A stretch of 64,000 nucleotides of DNA from CALKGK01 sp964649515 (GCA_964649515.1 CAZYPV010000008.1:1-64000), one strand, 5' to 3'; counted from the stretch's first letter, positions 1 through 9,438 are shown. Notes: generated from the letters alone by a model not told the origin. Numbers and translations are program-made.

Positions 1-27
1 ATTTTCCTTTCGAAAAGAGGCATCAAC

Positions 28-57
28 AAAAAAAGGCGTTCCAAATTGGAACACCTT
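28..57 (-). terminator. Rho-independent terminator after rpmB
   Basis: On the minus strand an inverted repeat (GTTCCAA/TTGGAAC, extended by AAGG/CCTT) is followed by a run of seven T. It lies about 28 nt after the rpmB stop codon, so the L28 message probably ends here rather than continuing into a downstream ribosomal gene. Confidence 0.75.
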
Positions 58-84
58 CTCATATCTTGTTTGTAACACTTGGCC

Positions 85-327
85 TTAGGCTCCGGTGTAC
101 AATCCTTTTGCTTTTGATCTTTTAATCGCTTCTTCGATACCCAATTTGTTTACAGTTCTGAGGGCAGACGCTGTAATTTTCAAAGTAACGTACTCATCCT
201 TTGATTCAAGGAAGAAACGCTTCTTTACCAAATTGGGATAAAAACGACGTTTTGTCTTTCTGTTTGAGTGGGAAACATTGTTTCCAACCATCATTCTAGT
301 ACCGGTCAATTGACAAACACGTGCCAT
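85..327 (-). CDS. rpmB: Large ribosomal subunit protein bL28
   Basis: An 80-residue basic protein of the bL28 family, a structural component of the 50S subunit. The N-terminus MARVCQLTG, the following SHSNRKTKRRFYPN segment and the VTLKITASALRTV segment are typical of bL28, and the length is normal for Bacteroidota. A promoter-like pair lies just upstream (366-396) and a hairpin terminator downstream, so it looks monocistronic, whereas rpmB is often cotranscribed with rpmG in this phylum; rpmG could still lie beyond the window edge. The assignment is secure. Confidence 0.96.
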   Translation of the reverse strand: MARVCQLTGTRMMVGNNVSHSNRKTKRRFYPNLVKKRFFLESKDEYVTLKITASALRTVNKLGIEEAIKRSKAKGLYTGA

Positions 328-365
328 CTCTTTCGTTTTTAAACTGTTTCACAAAATTGGGAGTG

Positions 366-396
366 CAAAGATGCAACATTCCCTTTAATAATCAAA
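366..396 (-). promoter_or_regulatory. Bacteroidota-type promoter of rpmB
   Basis: Reading leftward, TTTG (393-396) is followed by 19 nt and then CATCTTTG (366-373), which is one mismatch from the TAnnTTTG -7 box. The 19-nt spacing is that expected for the primary sigma factor of Bacteroidota. It overlaps the last codons of cinA and leaves a leader of roughly 35 nt before the rpmB start. Confidence 0.6.
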
Positions 397-1642
397 CCTT
401 TCCTTCTAAAATTGCTTTTCTCAACAAATTTATTGCGGAAAGGGTTGCTACACTTACGATGCGTTCGCGATTGCTCCCCAGTTGCAGCTGTATAGCAAAG
501 TGCTTTTCACGGCTCCCAAAAGCCACCCACACTGTTCCAACTGGTTTTTGTTCACTCCCACCGTCGGGTCCGGCAATCCCAGAAGTCGCCATTGCGTAAT
601 CTGCACCGCTGATCTTGAGCGAACCCAGCAGCATTTCTTTTACCGTTGCTTCGGACACTGCGCCATGGGCATCGAGTGTGGAGGGTTGAACATCCAGGGC
701 CTTCATCTTCAAATCGTTGGAATAGGCCACTACTCCACCCAAAAAGAAACGAGAGCTTCCGGGATGTTTTGCGAGCAAAGCAGCAATTCGTCCGCCCGTA
801 CAACTTTCGGCACAAGCCACGGTTTTACCATGCGCATTCAGCACCTCCGCCAAAGCCTCCTCCATTGCTGTTTTGCCTTCACCAAAAACAATATCAGACA
901 AGCGCTCCTTGAGGCGTTCAAAAAGCACATCCACCTTTTCTCGAACTTGAAATTGATCTTCCCCTGAGCTTGACAAGCGCAACTTCACTCGTCCGGCAGC
1001 AGGTAGAAAAGCCAACTTTATGCCTTGGGCGTGCATTTGTTCTTCTAAATCTGCGATGTGCTCGGCAATGCGCGACTCTCCCCTTCCAAAGGTCAGCAGC
1101 GTTCGATGATAAATAAAAGGGGTTTTGAAGAACTGTTGTACCCTTGGCAACACCTCTCTTGTCATCAAGCCCTTCATCTCCACAGGAACCCCGGGCATGG
1201 AGACCACGACCTTACCATTTTTTTCAAACCACATTCCACTTGCCGTACCGAGGGTATTGATCAGCACAGTGCAGGCCTCCGGTAACATGGCTTGAAGACG
1301 ATTGGACTCCATGATGGGAATTCCTCTCCCTGAAAAGTAAGCCTCAATTCCATCAAGGACCTCTTGATTCTTCACCAAATGCGTGTTGAAGTATTCGCAC
1401 AAAGTGAATTTAGTCACATCATCTTTCGTAGGTCCCAAGCCCCCAGTGATGAGCACCAAATTGCTTCGATCCAAGGCATTATCCAATGCAGATTGAATAT
1501 GGCTCACTTGATCAGAAATGGAAGTGATTTGATGTACGTGCATTCCAATTGCATTGAGCTGCTCTCCCATCCAGGCAGAATTTGTATCGATTGTTTGACC
1601 AATGAGTAGTTCATCGCCAATGGTAATTATCTCTGCTTGCAT
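392..1642 (-). CDS. cinA: CinA family protein (nicotinamide-nucleotide amidohydrolase)
   Basis: About 416 residues. The N-terminal half is the molybdopterin-binding-like COG1058 domain (AEIITIGDELLIGQ near the start, ITGGLGPTKDD around residue 75). The C-terminal half is the NMN deamidase domain (ACAESCTGG, ATSGIAGPDGG). Proteins of this architecture recycle NMN in the pyridine nucleotide cycle, and the N-terminal domain can hydrolyse ADP-ribose. The start was set at the Met seven codons inside the longest frame, because MQAEIITIGDELLIGQ matches the family N-terminus and because the extra codons run toward the divergent lipoprotein gene. rpmB follows 64 nt downstream on the same strand, apparently with its own promoter. 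Confidence 0.93.
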   Translation of the reverse strand: MQAEIITIGDELLIGQTIDTNSAWMGEQLNAIGMHVHQITSISDQVSHIQSALDNALDRSNLVLITGGLGPTKDDVTKFTLCEYFNTHLVKNQEVLDGIEAYFSGRGIPIMESNRLQAMLPEACTVLINTLGTASGMWFEKNGKVVVSMPGVPVEMKGLMTREVLPRVQQFFKTPFIYHRTLLTFGRGESRIAEHIADLEEQMHAQGIKLAFLPAAGRVKLRLSSSGEDQFQVREKVDVLFERLKERLSDIVFGEGKTAMEEALAEVLNAHGKTVACAESCTGGRIAALLAKHPGSSRFFLGGVVAYSNDLKMKALDVQPSTLDAHGAVSEATVKEMLLGSLKISGADYAMATSGIAGPDGGSEQKPVGTVWVAFGSREKHFAIQLQLGSNRERIVSVATLSAINLLRKAILEGKV

Positions 1643-1716
1643 TGCTTTATTATTCAGCCTCAAAGGTCGAAAACTCTGGCAAAGAACTTGTACCTTCGAG
1701 GAACAAAATTCACCGC

Positions 1717-2454
1717 ATGAAGTACCTAAAACACACCCCCTTTCTTTTCGCCCTTCTATTCATGTCTTGTTCTGATCTTAACTTGGGCGAATTGGCCGAA
1801 AGCATTCCGACCTCCCTTCCTAGCGAAGAAGCCCCTTTGAGTGCAAATGAAGTTGGACAAGGATTGAAAGAAGCACTCATTCAAGGCGTGCAAAAATCTG
1901 TGTCGCTAGCTTCTGTTGAAAATGGTTTTTATGGGAATGAAGCCCTTTACATTCCATTTCCTGAAGAAGCAGAAAAGGTTAAAAACACCGCATTGAAATT
2001 TGGGCTAGACACCCAAGTGGAAAATTTTGAACGCACCATGAACAGAGCGGCTGAAGAAGCCTCCAAGAGCGCTACGGCGATATTCGTCAATGCCGTGAAG
2101 AGCATGACTATCGAAGATGCATTTGCCATTCTCAACGGCGAAGAAAATGCGGCTTCAAACTTTCTAATGAACCGCACACGTGCACAACTTCAAACTGCAT
2201 TTGCTCCCAAGGTGCAAAGTGCTATTGAAAAAGTTGAACTCACGAAATATTGGGAGCCACTCATTTCTAAATACAACCTTACCACTGAATTTACAGGTGG
2301 TGAACCCATCAACGAAGACTTGGAAGGATACATTACCGATCGAGCGATTGAAGGGTTGTTCGTTCATATTCGGAGCGAGGAGAAAAAAATCAGAGAAAAC
2401 CCTGCAGCCCGCGCAAGTGAATTGTTGAAGCGCGTGTTTGGAAGTGTAGATTAA
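1717..2454 (+). CDS. DUF4197 family lipoprotein
   Basis: About 245 residues. A short signal peptide ends in a lipobox-like LLFMSC, with lipidated Cys at about residue 18, so the protein should be membrane anchored. The rest matches the DUF4197 family: an ALIQGVQKSVSLAS segment, a YIPFPEEAEKV segment, and a C-terminal alpha-helical part ending in ASELLKRVFG. The biochemical role of DUF4197 is unknown. An upstream in-frame ATG exists at 1642, but it would add 25 residues before the signal peptide, so the internal ATG is preferred. It is divergent from cinA, with a gap of about 75 nt. Confidence 0.85.
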   Translation: MKYLKHTPFLFALLFMSCSDLNLGELAESIPTSLPSEEAPLSANEVGQGLKEALIQGVQKSVSLASVENGFYGNEALYIPFPEEAEKVKNTALKFGLDTQVENFERTMNRAAEEASKSATAIFVNAVKSMTIEDAFAILNGEENAASNFLMNRTRAQLQTAFAPKVQSAIEKVELTKYWEPLISKYNLTTEFTGGEPINEDLEGYITDRAIEGLFVHIRSEEKKIRENPAARASELLKRVFGSVD

Positions 2455-2489
2455 TGGATGGAATTTCTGCTTTCTTCCAAAAGAATCCC

Positions 2490-2519
2490 TTGCATGAAGT
2501 AAAGAATTCACTATTTTCA
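2490..2519 (+). promoter_or_regulatory. Weak promoter candidate for the T9SS BNR protein
   Basis: TTG at 2490-2492, a 19-nt spacer and TATTTTCA at 2512-2519. The spacing is ideal, but the -7 box differs from TAnnTTTG at two positions. Confidence 0.3.
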
Positions 2520-2541
2520 TGATTCGAACAAAACCTTTATC

Positions 2542-4401
2542 ATGAAACAATACTACCTCATTCTTTTGAGCCTTTTCTTGGGCTCTCAAATCTTTGCCCA
2601 ACAAGCACCGCAGCAGGCAGCCAGTAAGCGAGTGGCTGTTCCAATGTCGAAAAAAGCGTTCACCGGTGATGAGTTGAACAAGCCATCGCAGAGCATTAAG
2701 ACTCCAGACAATGCCGAAACGCGCATTCTTCAAAACAAGTCAGCAGTTATTGCTGAAACTGTTATTGGACTCACGGAATACGACCTTCAAACCAACGGAG
2801 CGGTTCAAAATCGTTTGGCAAAAACGGGAAATCAGCTCTCTGCAGCTTGGACCATGAGTTTGAACCCAACCCCTTTTGCTGATCGCGGTACTGGGTATAA
2901 TTTTTACGATAACGGCACGTGGGACGAAGAACCTTATGACCGACTTGAAGATGTGCGCGTGGGGTGGCCCAGCATGCTTCATACCGCGGGTGGAAGAGAA
3001 CTTGCTATTACGCATGCTGCCTTTGCACCTTTAAACATGGTTTATCGCGATATCAATTCGGGATCATGGACAGAAACCACCATTCCAACGGATGTTAGCG
3101 ATGGAATGTTATGGCCGAGGGCTGCAACAGGTGGTGAAGACGGAAACTCCCTGCACGTGATCGCCATTACTACTCCCGTTGCAAACGATGGGACAAGCTA
3201 CCAAGGGGTGGATGGAGCCATTCTTTATTACCGATCTACCGACCAAGGAGAAACTTGGGACATCCAAGATTTGCTTTTGCCTCAATTGGACAGCACGCAG
3301 TTCATCGGTTTTGACGGAGATTCTTATGCCATTCATGCCCGAGGAAACAAAGTTGCTTTTGCTGTTTTTGGCGATTTGATGGATTCTTTTGTGATGATCT
3401 CTGAAGATAATGGGGATACTTGGAACTACACCAGCTTGGTTGATTTCCCAGTGGACCTTTACGTAGTAGATGAGGGTTTACCCGAAACAGGTGAAGACTG
3501 GAATGAAGACGGACTCTTTCAAGAATTTTTCAATACTGATGGTGCCGGTGCCATTTTGATTGATCAGGAAGGTCAAGTGCACGTCAGCTATGGTGAAATG
3601 TATTACATGGATGATGATTTGACCGATGACAATTTTTCTTATTTCCCAGGGGTAAATGGACTTCGTTATTGGAATGAATCTTTCGGACCTGATTCATCTC
3701 AAACCATTGCCTATACTTACGACCTTGATGAGAGTGGCGTTTTGGAATTGGAAGATGATTTGCCGTTGTACTTTGTAGGTCTTGCTGCGATGCCATCCAT
3801 GGGTTGCGACGCTGAGAACAATCTTTACGTTTCCTATCATGCCTTGATGGAGTCTCACACCAGTGGAAGCCAAAATTTTAGACACATCTACGTTGTACAA
3901 TCAGAAGATGGAGGTACTACTTGGTCCACTGAAAACGCTTGTGACCTCACACCCGATGAAGATTTTGATGAAGTTGAATGCATCTTTGCCTCCATGGCAC
4001 CTGAGGTTGACGACAATATTCACATCATCTATCAGCGCGACTTTGAGCCCGGACTGCATGTTCGTGGTGATGAAGATCCTAGTGATGTGAACGACATTGT
4101 TTACTTACAGATGCCCGTAGCCAGTCTGGCCGAGTGTTTGAACGTTTCTGTTGAAGAACAACTCACTCCGGAAAGCATCAACATTTACCCTAACCCAAGC
4201 GAAGGCAGCATTACTTTGGTGATTTACCAGAGCGGGAAAAGTGAAGTTCATGTTCGTGACCTTCGCGGGAAATTGGTGTATGAAAGTGAAAGCACCAATA
4301 TGGTGGAAACTCACGACCTGAGTGCGCTTTCAACCGGTGTTTATGTTCTTCAAGTTTTGAAAGACGGACAAATGGTGAGCAAGAAGTTGGTGATTGAATA
4401 A
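2542..4401 (+). CDS. T9SS-secreted BNR/sialidase-like repeat protein
   Basis: 619 residues with an N-terminal signal peptide (ILLSLFLGSQIFAQ) and a C-terminal type A T9SS sorting domain covering about the last 80 residues (INIYPNPSEG, then VYVLQVLKDG and a basic end). The central part carries at least three Asp-box (BNR) motifs of the form SxDxGxTW: STDQGETW, SEDNGDTW and SEDGGTTW. This points to a beta-propeller like that of sialidases and exo-alpha-sialidase-like proteins. No complete set of sialidase catalytic residues could be identified, so substrate and activity are unknown. It is expected on the cell surface or in the medium. It is a single gene, closed by a strong terminator. Confidence 0.85.
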   Translation: MKQYYLILLSLFLGSQIFAQQAPQQAASKRVAVPMSKKAFTGDELNKPSQSIKTPDNAETRILQNKSAVIAETVIGLTEYDLQTNGAVQNRLAKTGNQLSAAWTMSLNPTPFADRGTGYNFYDNGTWDEEPYDRLEDVRVGWPSMLHTAGGRELAITHAAFAPLNMVYRDINSGSWTETTIPTDVSDGMLWPRAATGGEDGNSLHVIAITTPVANDGTSYQGVDGAILYYRSTDQGETWDIQDLLLPQLDSTQFIGFDGDSYAIHARGNKVAFAVFGDLMDSFVMISEDNGDTWNYTSLVDFPVDLYVVDEGLPETGEDWNEDGLFQEFFNTDGAGAILIDQEGQVHVSYGEMYYMDDDLTDDNFSYFPGVNGLRYWNESFGPDSSQTIAYTYDLDESGVLELEDDLPLYFVGLAAMPSMGCDAENNLYVSYHALMESHTSGSQNFRHIYVVQSEDGGTTWSTENACDLTPDEDFDEVECIFASMAPEVDDNIHIIYQRDFEPGLHVRGDEDPSDVNDIVYLQMPVASLAECLNVSVEEQLTPESINIYPNPSEGSITLVIYQSGKSEVHVRDLRGKLVYESESTNMVETHDLSALSTGVYVLQVLKDGQMVSKKLVIE

Positions 4402-4424
4402 TCACATAAACAAATAAAAACATG

Positions 4425-4453
4425 AAAGCCCGGAGACCTCTTCGGGCTTTTTT
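4425..4453. terminator. Bidirectional terminator
   Basis: A perfect 8-bp stem AAAGCCCG/CGGGCTTT with a 10-nt loop, followed by T on the plus strand and preceded by A-rich sequence (a T tract on the minus strand). It separates the convergent BNR-protein gene and the clostripain-like gene, and touches the stop codon of the latter. Confidence 0.85.
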
Positions 4454-5501
4454 ATTGAATTGATTTCCAAAACTTCAAGCTGGGCGAACGGAGGGCGTTT
4501 TTCTTAGCGGGAAGCGCCAAAGTCAGACCGAAATACTCCGAAATCACCGCCGGAGCTGTGGGCGAAACCATCTGCCAAACCACAGCCTCTTGAGCTAATA
4601 ACTGTAACTTTTCAGCCTCGCTGGTTGGAAAGAGCAGAAAAAGCACATCACTGAAATCCGCGTATTTGTGCTCTCCGTAATGGATCTTTCTGAGTTCTTT
4701 TTCTTCTTTAAGTGCATATTTCCCCATAGACTTTGAACGAAAATTCATTCTGTCCACCCCTTTTTGAGCCAAGGATTTCAGGAACGCTTCAGCCAAAGAA
4801 TGTAATCCTTTGGTATCAAAAAGAGAAAGAGACAGGAACATATCAGCGCGCTCATTCAGTAGAATGGATTCTGCTAATTCTTCACCAGAACGAATGTTGC
4901 CCTCATTTAAATCAGCAAACATCCCTTGATAATAATGATTCGGAGCTCCCAAAGGAAAAACACTTGCTAAGATCAAAGGAGAGCAAGTTCCAAATTCGTA
5001 GAGGGCATCTAAATGGCCCTTTGAGCAAACCTGCAAATAAATCAACTCCAAGTCAGAAGCGCTGCTTTGGCTAAACACTTTGCACGCTGATGCTGCTTCA
5101 TCCACACCCAACCATTGTTCTTGGGGATGTTCATCCAAGCCCAATTGATTTTCATCTCCTCCATGATCTAGAAAAAACAAGGCAGAATGCTCAGCCGAAC
5201 TCCAAGCCGCTGTTCGTAGTAAAAAGCTTGTTAACGCCTCTTCTGTAATGCTGGATTGATCGATGGTCCAAAACACTGAATCCGATGCTGAACGGAGGGA
5301 GCACTGGAGTGATTTACTTTCGGGAAGTGCCTTGATCAGGGCAATTTCAGTCTCCCCCTTATATTTTTGAAGTTCGCCTTCAATAAACGTTTCGTGCACG
5401 GCCAAATCATTGTCATAAGGCATGACATAGATCAGCAACCATTTTGCATGAGCGTTGAAAGCTCCAAACAATATGAAGAGAAAAAGGAAAAATCGAAGCA
5501 T
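4452..5501 (-). CDS. Clostripain-like (C11 family) cysteine peptidase
   Basis: 349 residues with a signal peptide (FFLFLFILFGAFNAHA). The start of the mature part, WLLIYVMPYDNDL, resembles the W-x-VYM-x-x-DNDLE opening of peptidase family C11. A catalytic-type His lies in LFFLDHGGDE (His113) and a Cys in LIYLQVCSKG (Cys159), with the C11-like LDALYEFGTCSPLILAS context after it. C11 enzymes cleave after basic residues. The protein should be exported to the periplasm. It is the last gene of a run ftsH-cdsA-psd on the same strand, 11 nt after psd, which may be only transcriptional hitch-hiking. Overall similarity to C11 is modest, so the family call rests on the motifs. Confidence 0.7.
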   Translation of the reverse strand: MLRFFLFLFILFGAFNAHAKWLLIYVMPYDNDLAVHETFIEGELQKYKGETEIALIKALPESKSLQCSLRSASDSVFWTIDQSSITEEALTSFLLRTAAWSSAEHSALFFLDHGGDENQLGLDEHPQEQWLGVDEAASACKVFSQSSASDLELIYLQVCSKGHLDALYEFGTCSPLILASVFPLGAPNHYYQGMFADLNEGNIRSGEELAESILLNERADMFLSLSLFDTKGLHSLAEAFLKSLAQKGVDRMNFRSKSMGKYALKEEKELRKIHYGEHKYADFSDVLFLLFPTSEAEKLQLLAQEAVVWQMVSPTAPAVISEYFGLTLALPAKKNALRSPSLKFWKSIQ

Positions 5502-5512
5502 GGGTTCGGTGC

Positions 5513-6172
5513 TTACTTTGGCAATTTCGCCAACACCGTCTTTTTACCACTTACTTTTTGGTCCATTTTCACACAGATTTCCGAACCCAAGGGAAGGAAC
5601 ACATCCACACGGCTACCGAATTTGATGAAGCCCACCTCTTGGCCTTGCTCCACTTCTTGGCCCTCTTTGATGTAAAAACGAATTCTTCTGGCAACGGCAC
5701 CTGCAATTTGGCGGAAAAGCACCTCATGTTCCCCTTGTTGAATGACCAAGGTAGTGCGTTCATTCTCTGTTGACGACTTGGGGTGCCAAGCAACGAGGAA
5801 GAGTCCGGCATGGTACTTTGCATATTTCACAATCCCTTTGAGCGGAGCCCATTGAACGTGCACATTCAGTGGTGACATAAAAATCGAAACCTGAATTCTT
5901 TTGTCCTTCAAGTATTCGCTTTCTTCTACTTCTTCAATGACCACGACCTTCCCGTCTGCCGGACAAATCAATTCTCCATCTTTGGCTGTAACCTTTCTTT
6001 TCGGAACTCTAAAAAACTGAGCGAAAATGAGGAAGATGATGAGTGAAACCACCAAGAGGAGGAGATTCTTCCAGTTCCAGTAATTGGAATTAACATAGAG
6101 CCATACATTCAGCAAAGCCAAAACGCTAAAAAGGCCCAGGAGGATTTTATTTCCTTCGCGGTGAAGAGTCAT
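5513..6172 (-). CDS. psd: Phosphatidylserine decarboxylase family protein
   Basis: 219 residues with two hydrophobic segments near the N-terminus (about 10-30 and 35-53). The PSD core follows: CPADGKVVVIEE, then FMSPLNVHVQWAP, and near the C-terminus GFIKFGSRVD, where autocleavage at Gly186-Ser187 should create the pyruvoyl group. The FGSR form and the short length are those of the PSD-A subgroup. The enzyme makes phosphatidylethanolamine from phosphatidylserine at the inner membrane. cdsA lies 18 nt upstream in the same direction, so two successive steps of phospholipid synthesis are encoded together. Confidence 0.93.
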   Translation of the reverse strand: MTLHREGNKILLGLFSVLALLNVWLYVNSNYWNWKNLLLLVVSLIIFLIFAQFFRVPKRKVTAKDGELICPADGKVVVIEEVEESEYLKDKRIQVSIFMSPLNVHVQWAPLKGIVKYAKYHAGLFLVAWHPKSSTENERTTLVIQQGEHEVLFRQIAGAVARRIRFYIKEGQEVEQGQEVGFIKFGSRVDVFLPLGSEICVKMDQKVSGKKTVLAKLPK

Positions 6173-6190
6173 ATTCGTTGAATTAGGCTG

Positions 6191-7015
6191 CTAATATCGT
6201 AACAAGAAATAGAATAGCAGCATAGGAACTGCCAAAAGTACACCATCAAAACGATCCAAGACCCCTCCGTGACCGGGAAGGATCCTTCCAGAATCCTTGA
6301 CATCGTAGGTTCTTTTCAACATACTTTCCGTCCAATCGCCGAAGTTGGAAAAAACGGAAACGCACAGGGCCATTACGATCCAATCTTGTTTTGCGAGCGG
6401 ACTCTCGATGGTAGACGCAACAAATGCCGCAGCCAGCGTGAGTCCCACCCCTCCAACAAAGCCCTCTACTGTTTTTCCGGGAGAAATCTTCGGGATGAGT
6501 TTTGTTTTCCCTCTCCATTTCCCCATCAAATAAGCTCCGGTATCGTTCACCCAGAGGAAAACAAAAAATCCAAGTGGAAGGTGGTAGTTATACTCCCCAA
6601 AAATCTGCCCCAAACATTGAATGCTTCCAAAACTTGTTGCGATGAGGATGCTTCCAAAAACATTCAATCCAAGGGAAATGAACTCCGGCTTTTTGGAAAA
6701 CAGCTCGCTCGAAATTTGCACCACCACGAATGGAATCCAAATGGCGAGGTATTTCAATTCGATCAAATGGAGCGCACTTGCAGCAATCAACCCGTAAAGC
6801 ACTCCTGTTGAAAGCATCATGAAACTCCCTTGAAAAGTATTTCTCGCTGGTCTGCCAATAATCCTTGTAAATTCTGACGCACCAATGATGCTCACAAAGC
6901 CAAAAACCACTGCCAAGGTTCTTTCACCCGACAGAATAGACATGACAAGAGCCACCACGAAGATGACTCCTGTGATGGCTCTTTGCCAAAAATTATTCAA
7001 ACCTGCTTTCGCCAT
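6191..7015 (-). CDS. cdsA: Phosphatidate cytidylyltransferase
   Basis: 274 residues, a polytopic inner membrane protein with about eight hydrophobic segments. Near the C-terminus it carries the CDP-alcohol-forming signature SMLKRTYDVKDSGRILPGHGG followed by LDRFD, which matches the CdsA PROSITE-type pattern throughout. It converts phosphatidic acid plus CTP to CDP-diacylglycerol, the precursor of phosphatidylserine and thus of the substrate for the downstream decarboxylase. The start codon is only 3 nt after the ftsH stop codon, so translation is probably coupled. Confidence 0.95.
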   Translation of the reverse strand: MAKAGLNNFWQRAITGVIFVVALVMSILSGERTLAVVFGFVSIIGASEFTRIIGRPARNTFQGSFMMLSTGVLYGLIAASALHLIELKYLAIWIPFVVVQISSELFSKKPEFISLGLNVFGSILIATSFGSIQCLGQIFGEYNYHLPLGFFVFLWVNDTGAYLMGKWRGKTKLIPKISPGKTVEGFVGGVGLTLAAAFVASTIESPLAKQDWIVMALCVSVFSNFGDWTESMLKRTYDVKDSGRILPGHGGVLDRFDGVLLAVPMLLFYFLLRY

Positions 7016-7018
7016 CCT

Positions 7019-9022
7019 TTACTCTTCCGTGCGTGGCGCCTCGGTGTCTTCGTTACCGTCCTTTGCATCATCCATAGAGTTAAGACGAGCGCTTGGTGCC
7101 GGGGGAATAGCATCTACAGCAGGTGATGGCGTGTCGTTATTCCACGCTCGTGCACCGAAAATGGCTTCCAAATCTTCTTTAAAGATCACCTCTTTTTCGA
7201 GTAGCTTCTTGGCCAATTCGGTCAATTTTGCTTTGTTCTCGTGAAGCAGTTCTTTCGCTCGAGTATACGCTTTCTCAATAATGGCGCTTACTTCCTCGTC
7301 AATCATTCGCGCCGTTTCTTCACTGTAAGGTTTGGTGAAGCTAGACTCTCCTCTGGAATCATAATAACTTCTATTCCCGATTCTTTTGTTCAATCCGTAA
7401 ACAGAAACCATGGCATAGGCCTGTTTGGTCACTTTTTCGAGATCGGATAAAGCTCCTGTTGAAATCTTATCGAAGATGATTTCCTCTGCAGCACGCCCCC
7501 CCATGGTAGCGCACATTTCATCGAAAATCTGTTCGGTCGTCGTAATCTGGCGTTCCTCCGGTAGGTACCATGCAGCTCCTAGAGATTGTCCTCTTGGAAC
7601 AATGGTTACCTTAACCAAAGGCGATGCGTGTTCGAGCAACCAAGATACCGTAGCATGTCCTGCTTCGTGGTAGGCAATGGTTTCTTTTTCTCTTGGGGTG
7701 ATGATTTTATTCTTTTTCTCCAAACCACCAATCACACGATCAACCGCATCGAGGAAGTCCTCTTTGGTTACCATGTTCTTTTTCTTTCTCGCTGCAATGA
7801 GCGCTGCTTCGTTGCAAATGTTGGCGATATCCGCACCTGAGAACCCTGGAGTTTGTTTCGCCAAGAAGTCAACATCAATGGTTTTATCCACTTTGATGGG
7901 CTTGAGGTGCACATCGAAAATGGCTTTACGCTCATTGAGGTCCGGCATGTCTACATAAATTTGACGGTCAAAACGACCAGCCCGCATCAAGGCCTTGTCT
8001 AACACATCCGCTCTGTTGGTGGCAGCCAAGATAATCACACCGCTATTTGTACCAAAGCCATCCATTTCGGTCAGCAATTGATTCAAGGTGTTTTCACGTT
8101 CATCATTGGAACCGATGTTCACGTTTTTCCCACGCGCACGACCAATGGCATCAATTTCATCGATAAAGACAATCGAAGGCGACTTTTCTTTCGCTTGTTT
8201 GAAGAGGTCTCGCACACGAGATGCCCCCACTCCCACAAACATCTCTACGAAATCAGAACCGGAAAGGGAAAAGAAAGGCACCTGCGCTTCACCTGCCACC
8301 GCTTTGGCAAGCAATGTTTTTCCTGTTCCCGGAGGACCTACGAGTAGAGCACCTTTTGGAATTTTGGCACCTAATTCGGTGTATTTTTTAGGATTCTTCA
8401 AGAATTCTACGATCTCTTCGATCTCTTCCTTTGCTCCTTCGAGACCAGCAACATCTTTAAACGTGACGTTGGTACCCTTTCCTTTTTCGAAAAGCTGTGC
8501 CTTTGATTTACCGATGTTGAAGATTTGACCACCACCGGCACCGCCGCCGCCCATTCGTCTCATGAGAACCACCCATACCACGATCATGATCCCTAAGATG
8601 ATGAGCCAAGTAAAGAGCTGTTGGCCCCATTCATTCACGGGTTCAAAGTGGATTTTAAAATTGTGCTCTTCACTCAATTGGTACATTTCGTCCTTGATGG
8701 ATTCGGACTCTGGAATGTAGAAAAAGTGATCTGCTGTTTGATTCAAGTTCCCGAGGAATGGATCTTTCTTTTGGTTCAAAGAATCTTTCACCTCTGTTTT
8801 CAAGAAAACGTCTGCTTTCACTCCGTTTTCCGTAACCATGCGCACCTGATTTTTCTGTGCCATTTCACGGAATTGAGAAAAGTCAATTCGATTTTTGTTC
8901 CCTGAATTATTGAAAACCAACATAATGAGCAGGAGTGCTCCGATGGCTGCATAAATCCAATAAAAATTCATGGATTTTTTAGGCTGTTGGTCGTTGTTTG
9001 ATTTGTTATCTGTGTTTGCCAT
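7019..9022 (-). CDS. ftsH: ATP-dependent zinc metalloprotease FtsH
   Basis: 667 residues. A first membrane segment (about 21-37), a periplasmic domain of about 100 residues, and a second membrane segment (about 137-155) are followed by a Gly-rich linker. The AAA module has Walker A GPPGTGKT (229-236), Walker B IVFIDEID (284-291) and the arginine-containing second region of homology. The zinc site HEAGH is at 452-456. It extracts and degrades membrane and cytosolic proteins as a hexamer. The acidic, Pro-rich tail after about residue 630 is variable in the family. It sits between rsfS and cdsA in a probable operon. Confidence 0.98.
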   Translation of the reverse strand: MANTDNKSNNDQQPKKSMNFYWIYAAIGALLLIMLVFNNSGNKNRIDFSQFREMAQKNQVRMVTENGVKADVFLKTEVKDSLNQKKDPFLGNLNQTADHFFYIPESESIKDEMYQLSEEHNFKIHFEPVNEWGQQLFTWLIILGIMIVVWVVLMRRMGGGGAGGGQIFNIGKSKAQLFEKGKGTNVTFKDVAGLEGAKEEIEEIVEFLKNPKKYTELGAKIPKGALLVGPPGTGKTLLAKAVAGEAQVPFFSLSGSDFVEMFVGVGASRVRDLFKQAKEKSPSIVFIDEIDAIGRARGKNVNIGSNDERENTLNQLLTEMDGFGTNSGVIILAATNRADVLDKALMRAGRFDRQIYVDMPDLNERKAIFDVHLKPIKVDKTIDVDFLAKQTPGFSGADIANICNEAALIAARKKKNMVTKEDFLDAVDRVIGGLEKKNKIITPREKETIAYHEAGHATVSWLLEHASPLVKVTIVPRGQSLGAAWYLPEERQITTTEQIFDEMCATMGGRAAEEIIFDKISTGALSDLEKVTKQAYAMVSVYGLNKRIGNRSYYDSRGESSFTKPYSEETARMIDEEVSAIIEKAYTRAKELLHENKAKLTELAKKLLEKEVIFKEDLEAIFGARAWNNDTPSPAVDAIPPAPSARLNSMDDAKDGNEDTEAPRTEE

Positions 9023-9041
9023 AAATGCTTTCTCTCAATCG

Positions 9042-9419
9042 TTATTCTACATCTTCAAAATGAGTAACCTCTGCATCCGCCCAAAGTTCTTCGAGGGCGT
9101 AAAAAGCTCTTGCTTCTTTATAGAAAATGTGCACCACAACGTCGCCATAATCAAGAAGTGCCCACTCTGCATTCCCAACGCCTTCCTTGCTCCAAGGTTT
9201 CTCATTGAGCGCTACGGCCGTGTGCTTTTCCACTCCTTTTGCGATAGCAGAAACTTGTGTATTTGAATTTCCGTGGCAAACTACGAAGTGGGATGCTACG
9301 GCATGTGGAATTTTTGTTAAATCGAGGACTTTGAGTTCGTGTCCTTTTACATCTTGAATTCCTTCTATGATACTCTCTAGAAGTAATTTCGTCTGCTGAC
9401 TATCTGTGGTCTTTGTCAT
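9042..9419 (-). CDS. rsfS: Ribosome silencing factor RsfS (RsfA/Iojap family)
   Basis: 125 residues. The Iojap fold is recognisable from LLLESIIEGIQDVKG at the start, HFVVCHGNSNTQVSAIA in the middle and WALLDYGDVVVHIF near the end. RsfS binds uL14 and prevents joining of ribosomal subunits when nutrients are low. It starts the rsfS-ftsH-cdsA-psd run. Its start codon is about 20 nt from a palindromic divergent promoter shared with birA. Neighbouring birA, ftsH and cdsA are common partners of rsfS in Bacteroidota. Confidence 0.95.
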   Translation of the reverse strand: MTKTTDSQQTKLLLESIIEGIQDVKGHELKVLDLTKIPHAVASHFVVCHGNSNTQVSAIAKGVEKHTAVALNEKPWSKEGVGNAEWALLDYGDVVVHIFYKEARAFYALEELWADAEVTHFEDVE

Positions 9420-9438
9420 TCATTCAATTTCGTAGGCG